Made by a program: the position numbers and the translations under genes | Shown: piece by piece, positions 11,970 to 64,000 of the stretch | Layout: the number at the start of each line of letters is the position of its first letter | Numbering within the stretch: the stretch's first letter is position 1 | The notes under the pieces: model-generated | Database searches by the model: none | What the model was told of the DNA's origin: nothing | The model's input: only the letters and a program-made list of their open reading frames with translations | Assembly: GCF_027409185.1 (NCBI RefSeq) | Contig: NC_084474.1 | Location: forward strand, 5,015,382-5,079,381 | DNA length: 64,000 nt | Direction: 5' to 3' | Origin: Cynocephalus volans | Lineage: Eukaryota > Chordata > Mammalia > Dermoptera > Cynocephalidae

Positions 11970-13094
11970 TTTATTTACTTAGAACATATTTTCATTTCGA
12001 ATATATGTAGAATTTCCCACAAAGTCAGAAAACAACTCACAGTTAAACAGAAACCTTGTGTTTAAATATCAATATTCAGTAAAAACAAACACTACGTATT
12101 AGGTTGGTTTTGAATATAAATCACTCATTTAAGTAAATGAGATATAATTTCTAACTTGTGTTAAAAGTGAATAATTTATGTGAAGCCTTGACCTGAAGAA
12201 TTGGTTAGTCAAGTGCAAGACTACTTTATTTTGATACAAATCAAACTCTTACTAACAACAACACATTTGTGAGAGATTTGGATGCAGATAAAACTACAGT
12301 TGGGGAACAGGATGTCCTTTAGTCATGGGGTAATGAAGAAAAAGCATATCATTCACAAGGCTTCAATTTTTATGACTTCACTGATAACAATGCCTTGTTT
12401 ATTGAAAAATGTTTCTTCCACTGAAGATACACTTCTGCTACCATAATGCTAGACAGTGGGGGAAAAAAAGAAGGGCCCAGTTTTAAAAAATCCACTCTTT
12501 ATAAAGTTACTTATTAATATGCAATGACTCTTCATTTTCTGCTCTGAAGACAACCAAAATCTTTTTTTCCAAGTATTAACTTGTCAATTTATCTTTGGTA
12601 ATTTGGAAAGATGAATGAACCTTTTGGGTTTACAAATAATGTGTGAATATATATACTGAGAAGTTATGCCCCAGGATATGACTCATACTTCTCATCTAAA
12701 ATATAATAACTAAGTTCTCTTAATAAACAGCATTAAGTTTAAATTTTAAACTTACATCATCTTTACTGCATGTTTCTCATTCTCCTTACTTTTTATTTTT
12801 ACATTATTTGTATAAATACTCAAAAACCAAAAATCTCCAGTCTCAAAACCAACTTACATTGGAAGTCCGAGGTTAGTTTATAACTTTTAAAATATTTTGT
12901 TAAAATGTAAAAACCCTGAAATTACAAACAAAAAAATTTACAATTTTACAGTATATATCTAATTTATTTTTTAAAAAATATTCTGAATTGTTTTACACAA
13001 GTAATCAAGTGTTATTTTTCAAATTAAACTCCTTTACAGGCTAGAAGAGGATATGTGTATTGACCCACTAAAAATCAATACACATTTCATATTT
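11970..13094 (-). other. THAP1: Probable THAP1 3' UTR
   Basis: AT-rich, repeat-poor sequence directly after the THAP1 stop. Several AATAAA hexamers occur on the minus strand: close to the stop (near 12960), near 12226, and at 11975-11970, the last followed by T-rich sequence. The true cleavage site cannot be chosen from sequence alone; about 1.1-1.4 kb would suit the human transcript size as I remember it. Confidence 0.4.
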
Positions 13095-16669
<3,575 letters not shown>

Positions 16670-17160
16670 CTTTCCAGTCCTCAGTTACTTCGTTTCTGCC
16701 GCCCCAGAAGGCAGGTGAAGCGGCTCTCAGTGTCTCGCGCTTGGCTTGGACACCCTCGCTTCTTCTGTAGTTTTGATCAACAGTTACAGTGATGACGGTC
16801 TCACTCGAGGCAGACTAATGTGCCCGTTTTATTGTTTGCATTAGCAGAAGGACCACAGCCATCGCCTATCTCCCATCTCCAAGATGGCGGAGACAGCTTC
16901 AACCTCACCTCTCGCGAGGAGTTGGTCCTACTGTCTCAGGATCAGCCCCGAGGTCAGAGGTAACGTTTCCTGGGCAGCAGACCATTGGCTGAGGCCAGGC
17001 GTATCCTGCGGTGGGTTCGGCGTTGCGGAAGTGGGCGGGGCCTCTGGGCTTCCGGCGGGAGAAGGGGACGCACCCGGGCGGGGAGGTCTAGGTTCGGGCT
17101 GGCTCCGGCCTGCGGTGGTGTCCCGTGGGTTAATTTATCCGGAGCTTTCCTGCGGAGCTT

Positions 17161-17584
17161 TGCCTGGGATATTAATGCGGCTGGCTAGGCCTGGTGGCCT
17201 GTAGGAGACCTGTGAGGCTGAGGTCGTCCTCTGACCGCTCCCATTTCTTTAGAAGGGTGGCCATAGATGGCATATGATTTGTGAAACTTCGTGAGCTCGT
17301 TCCCCGACCGCCGATCTATAGCCCAAGTTCTGTGAGAGCCCAGGGTTTTTTTTTTTTTAGCACGTCCCTGTTCTAGCGAAATCTTGGCACTTATCTCTGT
17401 AAACAGTTGTGAACCATAACGTACGGTCTGTATGTGTGACTTTGTCATCAGAACTGAGGTGCTGCTGAGAACAGGGATTGTGGCTTTGTTAACCTCCTAA
17501 CCCCAACTGCTTGCAGTGTCTGGCATAAATTAAGTATTCAGAAAATGCTGGTTGAATCAAGTGATTAATCAAGTTTAACTTAGA
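17161..17584. other. Upstream flank of the THAP1 promoter
   Basis: Moderate GC content, CpG-depleted compared with the island. No gene, repeat or clear regulatory motif is recognised. Confidence 0.5.
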
Positions 17585-18280
17585 GTTCACCGAAATTCTT
17601 ATCAATTGATTCAACAAATATTTTCTGTACATCTATGTTCTACTCACAGTTCTGGGGGCTTGGGATACATTAGTGAACAAGACAAAGGTTTCTTCCCTCA
17701 TGGAGCTAATGTTCTTGTGGGAGCTAGGGAAGGCAGGTAGAAAATATATGACCTCACGGTATGTTGTAAGGTGAAAGGTGTGAGGACGCGAGGGGATTGC
17801 AATTTTAAATTCGATGGGCAGGACAGACCTAATAGAGGAAGTGACTACTGAGCAAAGATTTGGAGTTGGTGAGAGAGTTAGCTATGAGGAAATCTGGAGA
17901 AAGAAATTTGCAGTTGGAGGGAATGGCTACGGCAAAGCTCCTTAGGCTCAGTTTTCTTGTCCTGCTCAGAGAACGCAGAGAGGTCAGTGTAGCTGGAGCA
18001 GAGTGAGCTGGGGGGACAAATATAAGATGAGGTTAGAAAACGAGGGGACAGTATCATGTAGGGTCTTGTAGGCTAGTGTAAGGACTTCAACTTTTGAGCA
18101 GAGTGACGACAGTCTTTTAAAATGATCATTCTGTTGTGCTGACTATAGATAGCAGGAGGCTGGGAGACTGGCTAGAAGACTTCTCGGGTAACGTAGGTGA
18201 GAGGTGATGGTGGCTTAGACCTGGGTGGTATCAACAAAGAAGTAAGGAATAAAAAGTGACTTTTCCTTGTCTCCTCCCCC
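17585..18280 (+). mobile_element. Ancient L2-like repeat
   Basis: Contains the common mammalian phrases ATTCAACAAATATTTT, CATGGAGCTAATGTTC and GGGTCTTGTAGGC in order over nearly 700 bp. The family name is by memory of consensus and should be confirmed. Confidence 0.55.
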
Positions 18281-18294
18281 TTCCTGTTTTTCCT

Positions 18295-19135
18295 TTCATT
18301 TATTTAATCTTTACTGAGCACCTACTATGGTGGCAGGTATTATGCTATGTGGGAATATATTGGTGAGCAAGACTAACATATTCCCAGTCTTCATAGAGCT
18401 TATATTCTAATGAGGGGAAGACAGACAAGAAAAATGTAAATAAAATAAAATTGTGCTAAGATACCTGAATACATCAGAATGCTGTAAGGGTGAATAAGGG
18501 GTTGGGGAGGGTCACTACCTACTTTAGCTAGGGTAGATGGGTAGTCTGTGCAAGGAGGGAATATTTAACCTGAGAACCAAAGGATGGGAAAAAAATCTAG
18601 AAATGTCAAGAATGGCAGAGTGGGGGCGGGGCGGGGGCTGGAGGGAGCATTCTAGGCACAGGGAATGTGTGCTAAGGTCCTGACTTATGTCTGACAGTAC
18701 AGGCAAGAAAAAATTGTGTGTTTTCCAGGAACTGAGTGGAGGCTGTAGTGGTACAGCCCAGTGAGCCATGGGGCGAAAGGCATGAGTGAGGTTGAATGTT
18801 TAGATTTAAGTGCAGGGGGAAGACACGGAACCATGTTAGACAGGGGAGAGACACGATCTAATAAACAATTTTTTTTTTTTTAAAGGGATGACCGGTAAGG
18901 GGATCTTAACCCTTGACTTGGTGTTGTCAGCACGACACTCTCCAAGTGAGCTAACCGGCCATCCCTATATAGGGATCTGAACCGGTAGCCTTGGTGTTAT
19001 CAGCACCACAGTCCCCCAAGTGAGCCATGGGCCGGTCCCTAATAAGCAATTTTAAAAGGTCATTCTGACTATTGTGTGAAGGGTTTATCAGAGAGGGGTG
19101 CTGATAGTGCAAGTGAACAGACCAATTAAGAGGCT
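18295..19135 (+). mobile_element. Second L2-like relic, split by a SINE
   Basis: GAGCACCTACTATG, ATTATGCTATGTG and GAGCTTATATTCTAATG mark a second copy in the same order and strand as the preceding one. It resumes after the SINE at 18873-19038 with AAAAGGTCATTCTGAC. Confidence 0.55.
18873..19038 (-). mobile_element. tRNA-Ile SINE dimer (ancestral type)
   Basis: Two tRNA-like units on the minus strand, both with the GGTGTTATCAGCACCA-type region rather than the GC hairpin. The target duplication CTAATAAACAATTTT / CTAATAAGCAATTTT lies on both sides, with one mismatch. Confidence 0.85.
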
Positions 19136-20264
19136 GCCGCAGGCAAAGGAGCCTAGCCGATTTCTAAGGCCCCTTACTACCTTAATATGCTAAGATTAGT
19201 GAAAAAAGATTAATATTCATATAGACACAAACTTTTGGTTTTCTCTGAGACCTCTTAGAAGAAGGTTACTATTTTGATCTGAGAGGTATTTTTAGTTTAT
19301 TTTTTTTATTTGAAAACTAATTAAAATCTAAACTGTTAGAAGTCAGTGACTTTAAAATATCTTTAGCCCTTAATCCTCCCCTACATCACATACTACATTC
19401 CCTCAAACGGCCTACAGCTACATACCACTAGTCTCAATAAGAACAGTAAGTAAGGACAGTGTCCGAACATACTCAGTGTTTTCCAACACGGCGTTTACTC
19501 CTCTCGTGTGCCATTCTGGGACATGGGACAAGTCCAATGATGCAGGTGGATGAGGAAGACAGTGACTGATAACACCTGAAATCCTTCAAATCTGCTTGTA
19601 GTCAATAAGATGTTGTGACACCAAGGTCAAGGGTTCAGATCCCCGTACTTGCCAGCTGTAAAAAAAACCAAACCAAACCCAAAACAAATACTGACGCCAT
19701 GAAGATGGTCTGGTTCTGACAGAACAAAAAAGCTCAATGATTATCTTTTCCTCTGTGATATTATTGCCTCCTGTTAACAGCTCGTAAAGTCTATTGGCCT
19801 GGTTCCTACTCCAACCTAGTCCCAGGTTTATGGGTTGCTGTTTAGTAAAACGGATGGGCCTGGAGGACATTTAGTGTTTAAAATGCAGGAGAGAGGAGGA
19901 GAGGGCATTGATGCAAACATGAGGGCAAAGACTCAGAAAACTTCAGTTATCAAATGTACAATTTAAATATAGTCAAAATAAATGAGGGTGGCAAATCAGT
20001 GTATAAGCCTAATCTCTAATCTAAATTTCACCATTATTGTCCAGAATTAATATAGATTTCCCAGATTAAGCACTTTTCCATAAAAACAAAACACTTAATT
20101 CTTTTCTACTTTTAAAAATATTTAAGCAAAATAATTAGAAATGTGATGAGATACTGGATGCCCATTAGTGATAAAGGCATTGTAACCATTATACTGAATG
20201 CTCTTTCAGGAGCTGTGAATTTTAAAGCAAACAATATAAAAAAACCAGAAAAATAACACCTTAA
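19136..20264. other. Intergenic DNA between THAP1 promoter and RNF170 3' end
   Basis: No coding signal. It holds a decayed SINE monomer at about 19598-19688 (ACACCAAGGTCAAGGG, AACCAAACC tail). Otherwise nothing is recognised. Confidence 0.5.
19598..19688 (+). mobile_element. tRNA-Ile SINE monomer, 5'-degraded
   Basis: Retains GACACCAAGGTCAAGGGTTC, box-B AGATCC and an A-rich tail. The left half is diverged. Confidence 0.65.
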
Positions 20265-22898
20265 CAATGTTTTAGATATATTGCTTTTATTCAAAAGAAT
20301 AAAATGCTCGACAAACTCCTAAATCACAAATATTGAACTAAACCATCAGTCCTCTACAACTCTGTGAGGTAGGTATCTGCACAGCCACAAGGGATCAGTA
20401 CAAGTCCTTTCTTCCCTTGTTCTCGAATGCTGAGAATTGTAGTAGTTGAAATCACCGTCCTAGCGGGCAGTTAGAACAGTTGTTTCCCCTGTTTTGGTCC
20501 ACACAGAGCTGCCCAAATTATTATCTGCTCCTGGGGCTGGGCCATCTGTTTTTATGAGTTACAATATCGTTGTTTTAAAAAATCCAGTTTGTCACTTTGA
20601 TTTATATGCTCTAACTCTGAACCACAGAAGTATTACTATAAATGATGTTTAAAACACTGATTGACTCTACTTGTTTTAAATACTGTTAGATCCCTTCTGC
20701 ATCTACTATCACTTATCTGTAAAGATGACCTAACAAGTGGGTCTAAAACTCTGAGATGTCAGCATGTTCTCTTTTCAATTTAATAAGACTTCAGATCGTA
20801 GTGTTTTTATATGTAACAAACTTTGGTACAAAACACCTCTATCAAGAAAGTCTTAGTAGTAAAATTGTTGTAACTAGAAATGTGACATTTGTCACAGAAC
20901 ACATGCACAGAAAATAAAATCCTTTCAAAAAACATTGCTATAGCCCTACACCAAATTTATAACTGGTAGTAAATGCATTTCCAGTCTGGAGGTATAACAA
21001 ACTCCTACTCAGCTTTTCAAGTTGGTGACCAGCTGAGATGTTTTTCTATGACGTATGCCACCCTATTACACTACATTTGGAAGTGTAGAATTAGGACTCA
21101 TGAAGTCTTAATGTGTCATCTTTTCTAGACCCTTCCTTTTAGGAGCACTTAAACTGTCTTACTCCAATGAAGAAATAATGTATTATGAAAAACTTCCAAA
21201 GGATCCCAGTTTCTCTCCTGCTTCTCCTCTTCATAATAATCTTCATGTCTATCTCAACGTCCTATGCAAGATTCCTACTAAGAGTTTATACCATATAATC
21301 ACTTACGTATTGAGTGACTTCAGGCAAAAACCAAAAACAAAAAAACTGATAGCATGGGGATTTTTTCTGTGAAAAGGAAGGTGATGCCCTGCCTTCCTCA
21401 CAAAATTATCCTAAGGATAAAATGAAAAGTATATGAAAAATTGCTTTAATTATAATGTGCTATGTTTAAGCATTATTGCTTTTCTCTATGACAGGCAGCA
21501 GCTTTTCCTAGGTCCAAATTAGAAAACACAAATTGATATTTCATTCACGATCTCATTAGTAGACGGCTAATCTGATTAACTTGGGAGAATGTGATAGATC
21601 TTCTCTGTACATCCCTGCACATAGTGAGGCTCACTAATGCATTAATGGATGCTATCACTGGTCATGGGTTTCAAAGCTAACACTACCTCCCAGGCACTGA
21701 CAGACACCCCACTCTCCTAGTTCACTAAAGCTGTGCCAGCTGAAGTGAGTATGGATCTCCTCATGCTTGTGGTATTGATTCTTCTCAAACAGAACACTGC
21801 AGAAGAGTGCATCAGACACTTGTGCCAAAGCCATCAGAAAAAAACACAGTAACTTCCCTGTCCAGTCACCTCAGACACATTCACTCATTCTGTACAAGAC
21901 AGGATGGATCTGCTACCATCTTGACACAGTCTTATAAAAGTTTTCTGACAATGGAAAACTGGCCAAATGTGTCCATTCTGTTGTTGGAGCTAACCAGTAA
22001 TTTCTCTTGTCAAATTTAAATAATGTTCCTAGTACCTTCCTAAGGGCTTTGATGCATATAGACATGAAGATCTGCTTTCCCCAGAAATGCGCCAAACTGC
22101 TAAGTGCTTAGAGTATCACCAAGGTTCTTAAAAATTTCCCCTTTACAAGTTACTTTTATATCAGTTCTTATAAAAGGATCAAACTCGTGCAGCTAACTAG
22201 CCAGCCCTCCTGTTTAAATGTCATAACTGTGAACATCAAGTGTGCTGATGGGAGGTAAGTGTTTCTCATCCTGCTAATTCTTCTACTGATTAAAAAGTGT
22301 TATGTAAACCAGAAGATGGAATCAAATGATAAAATTCAAGTTTCTTCTTTCAGTTTCAACTGATAACAAAGAATTATATCAGAGTGAAAAAAGCAGAACT
22401 GCTCCAAATGCACACAATTTAGCTAGTGTTAATATAAACACTGACTTTTCCCCAATACTGTATAATATTTTATTGTAACAAAAATATTTAGATGAGTTTC
22501 ATAGCTAAATATTATCATATAGATACCCATTGAGCAGGCTAATAAATTGTACATTTAACAATACCTGACTATATATCCAATTAATCTAAGTAATTTTGGG
22601 GAAAAGAAAAAGACATAAAAACATCCCTTTTTATATAATTCCATATTTTTTCCAGAGACTTTATAGACAACACAGAATCAAGAAAACTGTAGATCATTAT
22701 AATTCTAACATCAGAAGTTGCAACATGTAAAATTCCAGTTATAGCTTGTATATTGCTAGCATTTGTCAAATTATAATCAAATGTTTGTCATATAGTAGTT
22801 TTAAGCTTGTAAGATAATATTCAGATGTTTTATACCACCATGGGTCCTTTTGTTTGATTTTATATACTAGCTCAGATATTCTAGTAAATTTATTTTTT
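20265..22898 (-). other. RNF170: Probable RNF170 3' UTR
   Basis: About 2.6 kb of unique-looking, repeat-poor DNA after the RNF170 stop. On the minus strand AATAAA occurs at 20291-20286, followed by a GT-rich stretch, as expected for a distal polyadenylation site. An internal AATAAA lies at 22473-22468, and another only a few bases after the stop. Short open frames here have no recognisable product. The end is inferred. Confidence 0.4.
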
Positions 22899-58990
<36,092 letters not shown>

Positions 58991-61092
58991 TTAAGGAAAA
59001 TAATTAGTATAATTTATCATCCATTTACATTTTTTAAAAACAAATTTGTAAAAAACACCATTTCCTCTTCATGCCTAATTTTTTTTTAAAAAGACGTTCT
59101 TGCCCAAGTGATCTTTTCTTACTCCTGAATACAAAATAAATTCTCCAAGTAGATCAGATCCCTCTTCTCCCTCACAGCACTGAATGTGTATGTCTTATGG
59201 CATTTACCATGTATGGATGGGAAATATATATATTGTAGTCTTCTGTAAATATTCTTATATAACCTAGCATATGCTCTGTACACAGTAGGACCTAATAAAA
59301 GACTACTTGAATTAATGAAAATTCTGGTGCTTAAAAAACTATTAGCCTCACCTGAAACTAAGCTCATCTTACGGTTCAGTATTCTTTGAACTGCCCGGAT
59401 TACGGAATCACTGTGAGGCTATATTTCCTTATAAAGAGAAAGGGAGAATATGAAACTCTCCTTCCCATACTCTAGAGAAAAATGGTAGTACCCAATACTA
59501 TAGGGATAAGGGGAGACAGCCCGACACCATCAGAGTCCAAATATCACAGGTAATTTATGTATTTTTTCAGATGGCAAAACAGTAAAGTTCAAAGTCTTAT
59601 AAGACATCTAAAGGGGAATAGAGAAATATTCAATTAAATATACATATTAAGAATTAAAATAAAGTTCTGCATTTATGTCACTTACTGCACTGAAAAGAGT
59701 TTTTTATCTAAATCTCTGTTAGGAGGAAATTTTGAGTATGAAAGCCTAACACCTTTGTAAAGGATCTGAACTGGCTGTTAGTAAGAAAATTATCTCTCAT
59801 GGAAGAAACTTAAGCAAATAAATAGACCAAAGGCAGCATTCATCAGCTTTACACACACTAATAGACTATCAGGAACTTTCTAATAACAGGTTTCAAATAC
59901 CCATTATGAAGATGCACACCAGGAAACTCAGAGAAAGAGCTGTATTTTCAGTATTTTCATTCAAAAGAACAGTCAAATGAACTGCCAACTGAAACTGAAG
60001 AAAGAGCCTCAAACAATCTAGAGGTGGGCCATGTATAGTCAATTTAGATTTTTATTTGATCAGGTATTCTCTTTTAAAATTAGAGATACTGTGGCTGTGT
60101 CAAAAATCCAAAATGCAGTGAGAACTATTAATTCTGCTTAAAGATAACAAATATTTTATCCTTTGTGTCAAGATTCCCAGCCTTCTATTTACTGAAAATA
60201 GTTACTTCACGGAGTTGTGAGGGTTAAACCAAATTAAATGGAAGCAAAAGTGCTTTTCAAGTGAAGTGTCAACAGATGTATTATAATCACTACTTACATT
60301 TTCTCCTCTGCTATACATTTAGGCAGTTTATTACTTGTACTTTAAAAAAATGCATTACATTTGTTTCTATGTCCTTCCAGTACTAAATTCTACTGCACAA
60401 ATTATACATATATATATATGTATAATTTGACTTCTTTATAATTACACTCGTAAGATACTGCTGCAGACTACCAAGAGCTCAGAGATCCAGGATACTCTTA
60501 AGCATTGTACGGCCATATAATGCTACTTGCATAATTTTACAGCACAGATTCCGAATATTGTTGAGAAGAACAAAGAAGTCAGCTGCATTTCCCTGTTGTG
60601 TGGAACTTCCAACTGTCTACCAACAGTGTTTGACATACGTGTTGGGGGCTTCAATAGCACAATTTCTGCCGTAGTGTTTCTTATAGAGTAAAAAAGAAAT
60701 TGTAGGTGCTAGTGCCTCAGAAATGATGTATTATAATAAGATGTCATAACACCACCTCGGTTAAGAAAGGGACTTGTCTAAACAGTACAGGGGATAAACA
60801 ATAAAAGAAACAAAATTTCCTACTTGAGATGACATAATATCTCAATCTTAAAAATGAATTCCAAAATCAATCTGGACTTCACTTCTCCAACTTTTGTTTT
60901 TCACAATCAGTGCTTGTCTGGATCTAAACAATGCTGCTGCTTTTGTCCAATAGCATGTGCTCTGAAGTCCAAGCAGTTGCTGCTTGGACATTAAGAGTCC
61001 TAGATTTTATTTCCACTTCTACTGCCACAATGGTGACACCACTTAATCCTTCAGGACTTCTCATTTTCTGCAAAATGTTAAAGTTGGACTTG

Positions 61093-61190
61093 ATTTTTTT
61101 TTTTTTTTGGTGGCTGGTGTGGGGATCCAAACCAATGACCTTGGGGTTACAAGGCTTTGCTCTAACCCACTGAGCTAACCGGCCAGCCCA
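61093..61190 (-). mobile_element. tRNA-Ile SINE monomer
   Basis: Oligo-T, GGTGGCTGGTGTGGGGATCC, then GAGCTAACCGGCCAGCCC. GACTTGA lies on both sides. Confidence 0.85.
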
Positions 61191-63234
61191 GACTTGAGGA
61201 TTTCTTTAGTTCCTTCCACCTCTACATTTTTCTGATTCAGTTTTCAGAATAGAGAAAAGACAGGCAAGATAAAAACCAAAGGTTAAAGTTGTTAAGAGTG
61301 GGGAGCTGGATTCGAAGAGCCACACCTTCACTTTTCCCAGGATACAGTTCTACGGTTTGAATTCTTTCAAATTATGTTAAAGTATGTATTACCTAACAAT
61401 AAAAATAAAGCTAGTACTTGCTTCCTCCCTAGAGATGCAAATTAGGAGTCAATACCACCTAGTCACTCTGTTTCCTAATGGGTACCTTGTAAATATCTCA
61501 GAGAAGGGCAAATGGGAGGCACCCACATTGACTGCAGGGCAAGACAGTAGCTGGCTAAACTCTCACTCTGTCATGAACTCTTTTTAGTCAGGAACCACAT
61601 CTTGAGCAGTGCACAGGGTCTTACATGTTGTAGGATGTGAGAGGGGATTGCTAAACGCTGTTTACACGAAACCCAGAAACAAGGTCACTAAATGTATAGA
61701 ACATGGTATCTAATCTATTTCATGGGATCCCGTCAAATACAAAAATAAGACTTATTCGTACTTTGTTTTTAATTGAGATTTACAAAAACAAAACACCATA
61801 GATCTTAGAAACTATGTGGTAGCAGCCTGAAGAACTGGCTTTGTTAGCTGGATAAGTCTTATTGAGGAGTAGCTTAATCAGAGAAGAAGTATAAGTTTTG
61901 GAGTCAGGCAACTGTGTACAGTACTTATATAAAGTGTGAGTCTTGGCTTCCTCATATGTAAAATATATGAGTTAGGTTGAACCGCATCAAACTGCCACTT
62001 TTTCGGTAGCAAAACAAAACACCTTGTCTTGTGGAGTCTGTAATGAAATAATGAAGGTAGAGCATTTAACATACTCCTTGGCACATTGTGCACATCATAC
62101 ATTCTTCTCAGTAAATGGGAGCTTTAACATTTTGATTACTATTATTAACAATTGTGAAGGAATCAGCAGAACTATGATAAAACTTAGTCATGCCTTCCCC
62201 ATAGCTGCACTATATAGCATCTCAAATTCTCTTTAATCAAGGCTGTAAGTACAATATATATTCCCTTGGGAAGACAGGATAAATTTGGGAACATTGCCAC
62301 ATAGGACACCACCATGTTCACTTGAATGTGATAAACAGCTGTTGATGAGAACTAGCCTCCAACCAACTGGAGTAAGGAGGCAGCTAAGACAAATTCAACT
62401 CACCTCTCCTGGATCTTTTTCAAAGCTTTTCAGGGAAGGGGGAAAAAAAAAAAAAAAAATCACACTCGGAGAAAAATAAGAAGTTCCAGGACTTGCTGGA
62501 ACAAAGGAGAAAGCCAGTATCTTCTTACCCAAGCTCATGTAGAAACTTGTTGGCCACACGACTTCTGCAGACAATTACTCACATCCAAGAAGCTTTAAAT
62601 ATAATTTCGTTCATCAAGGGTAATTGGAGCTACAAAATGAAACCTCAAGAACACTACAGCATTATGCACAAAAGCATTGTGGGTAAGCAGTCAAGCTTGA
62701 AAAAAGGAGGCTTTAGGTGAATTGTGTCAAAGCCTTGAAAACATGAGCAGCTGGAGTAAAGGTGTTCACTATACCACAGTCCCTCCAGCAAAGGCCAGCA
62801 CCTTGTCTCCACATCCAAAGATAAGCTACGTGCAAATCAGGCTTAAGTCAGTGTCACATGTACTTACTTTATTCACTTGCCTAACAAGGGTACAGGTCAC
62901 TTAAAGTGATAGAGATTCTACACGAACAACCTAGACAGGTGAGACACATTCATAATTTCTAAAGCTTTCTCTGAAGAGAAGAATGTCTGAAAGAAAGACC
63001 ATTGAGAAGACTTCAGGTAAGATATTTTACATTCACCAAACGATAAATCATCATGTGTGAACTGTTAACTGGTACTCTGTAAGGCATCATTAAAAAGTCT
63101 ATGCTGTCTTGGCAGTTCTGAGTGCTCAACGAGAAAACCTATTATTAATAGGGGTTGGGGCTCTAGGAACTACAAACCAAAGTGAAGATGTGTCATGGGA
63201 AGTTAACTTTGTGGCACTCCAAATAAAAGCTTGG

Positions 63235-63770
63235 CATCATTCGGTAGTTATGCATACCCTATGAATTAACAATTATCCTAGGACTCCAAGCCTTATGTCT
63301 TGGAAACTCCAACACATTTGCATTAGGGTCCAGGTACAAGAATGTTTATAGCATTGCTCTGAGTAGCCCCAAGCAGGAACAAAATGTCCATCAACAATAA
63401 GAATATATATACTGTTATATTCGCACAATGGAATACGAGGAAGAAACGAAAATTACCTATAAATATACACAAATTTGATATTGATTGAAAGCCACAAAAC
63501 AACAAAATATGATGCCACTTATAAAAGTCCAATGACAGGAAAAGAAAAACTATATTACTATATTACATACATAGGTGGTAAAGCTATAACGAAAAGCAAG
63601 AAAGTCATTATCACAGAAGTCAGGCTAGGGAGAGACTCGTGCTCGGAAGGAACACAGTATGGGTGGGGGAACGGGTGGGGGGTGGGAATGCTCTTGTTTT
63701 TATCTGGGTGTTTCATTATTTGTTACCTTCGTATGCACTTTTGTGCAAATGCTATATTGCTTAAAAATTT
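63235..63770 (+). mobile_element. Old L1ME/HAL1-like 3' relic
   Basis: CCAAGCAGGAACAAAATGTC, ACAATGGAATACGAGGAAG and TATGATGCCACTTATAAAAG, then TTTGTTACCTTCGTATGCAC, follow the usual order of an old L1 ORF2 end and 3' UTR. The reading frame is lost. Confidence 0.6.
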
Positions 63771-63869
63771 ATCGGTAACCCTGCAGGAATTGGTTCCCCT
63801 AAAAAGATCCGCCTCGCCATTAAAAGGAGGCCAACTCTGAACACCAGGAGAAACCGGCTCTAGGGTCTG

Positions 63870-64000
63870 TCGGGGTCCCTACGGATTAGCGAACTGGCGT
63901 CACCCTCTCCTACTGCAAGTACAGTTTCACCGAGTCAAAGCTCCGGGTGACCCAGGAAGGAACGGCGGGCTCCCCTCGCCGCCAGCCAGGCCCACCTAGA
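63870..64000 (-). promoter_or_regulatory. RNF170: Edge of RNF170 5' region (CpG-rich, possible 5' UTR exon boundary)
   Basis: Base composition turns CpG-rich in the last ~120 bases. On the minus strand a plausible splice donor TCTAG|GTGGGC occurs with its GT at 63995-63994, so a non-coding first exon could end at 63996 and begin outside the window. In human the promoter is shared with the divergent HOOK3 gene (established knowledge); nothing of HOOK3 is seen here. Confidence 0.35.

Noticed and set aside
62285-62904. Three consecutive short plus-strand frames as a small gene
   Set aside because: Different frames, a poly(A) run in the first, no recognised domain, antisense in an RNF170 intron.

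Overview
This is a 64 kb piece of a mammalian nuclear genome. It holds two intact, well-conserved spliced genes on the minus strand in a dense bed of interspersed repeats. THAP1 (three coding exons, 213 aa, 13095-16669) is a C2CH zinc-finger transcription factor. RNF170 (six coding exons, 258 aa, 22899-58759, upstream exon(s) toward 64000) is an ER-membrane RING ubiquitin ligase. Both were reconstructed exon by exon, with canonical GT/AG borders and lengths equal to the human proteins as I remember them. Tandem THAP1/RNF170 matches the human 8p11.21 neighbourhood, where HOOK3 would lie just beyond 64000; no HOOK3 sequence is visible. The two proteins have unrelated jobs, and nothing suggests joint function.

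The lineage clue is the SINE family. There are about 20 tRNA-Ile-derived copies (monomers, dimers and derived forms), many with clean target-site duplications, and no Alu or B1. This fits the CYN SINEs of colugos (Dermoptera, Galeopterus/Cynocephalus). The species call is inference.

Layout: 1-2090 antisense MaLR (MST/THE1-like) LTR element with internal region; 2091-6925 old antisense L1 fragments split by a SINE, a MaLR LTR and L1 3' ends; 7938-10675 L1 with a 5' inversion; 10676-13094 low-repeat DNA including the THAP1 3' UTR; 13095-16669 THAP1; 16255-17160 its CpG-island promoter; 17585-19135 L2-like relics; about 20265-22898 probable RNF170 3' UTR; 22899-58766 RNF170 exons and introns. 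The 20.1 kb intron (38477-58622) is mostly nested L1s, LTRs, SINEs and DNA-transposon relics, including a 4.6 kb L1 with a monomeric 5' UTR and an internal deletion. The CG-rich last ~120 bases look like the edge of the RNF170 5' region.

I see no new multi-gene system. The most notable signals are: a SINE whose target duplication starts exactly at the THAP1 exon-2 splice donor; a colugo-type L1 with tandem 5' UTR monomers; a SINE subfamily carrying a GC hairpin; an inverted LTR pair; and a composite L1-containing insert flanked by ~58-bp direct repeats.
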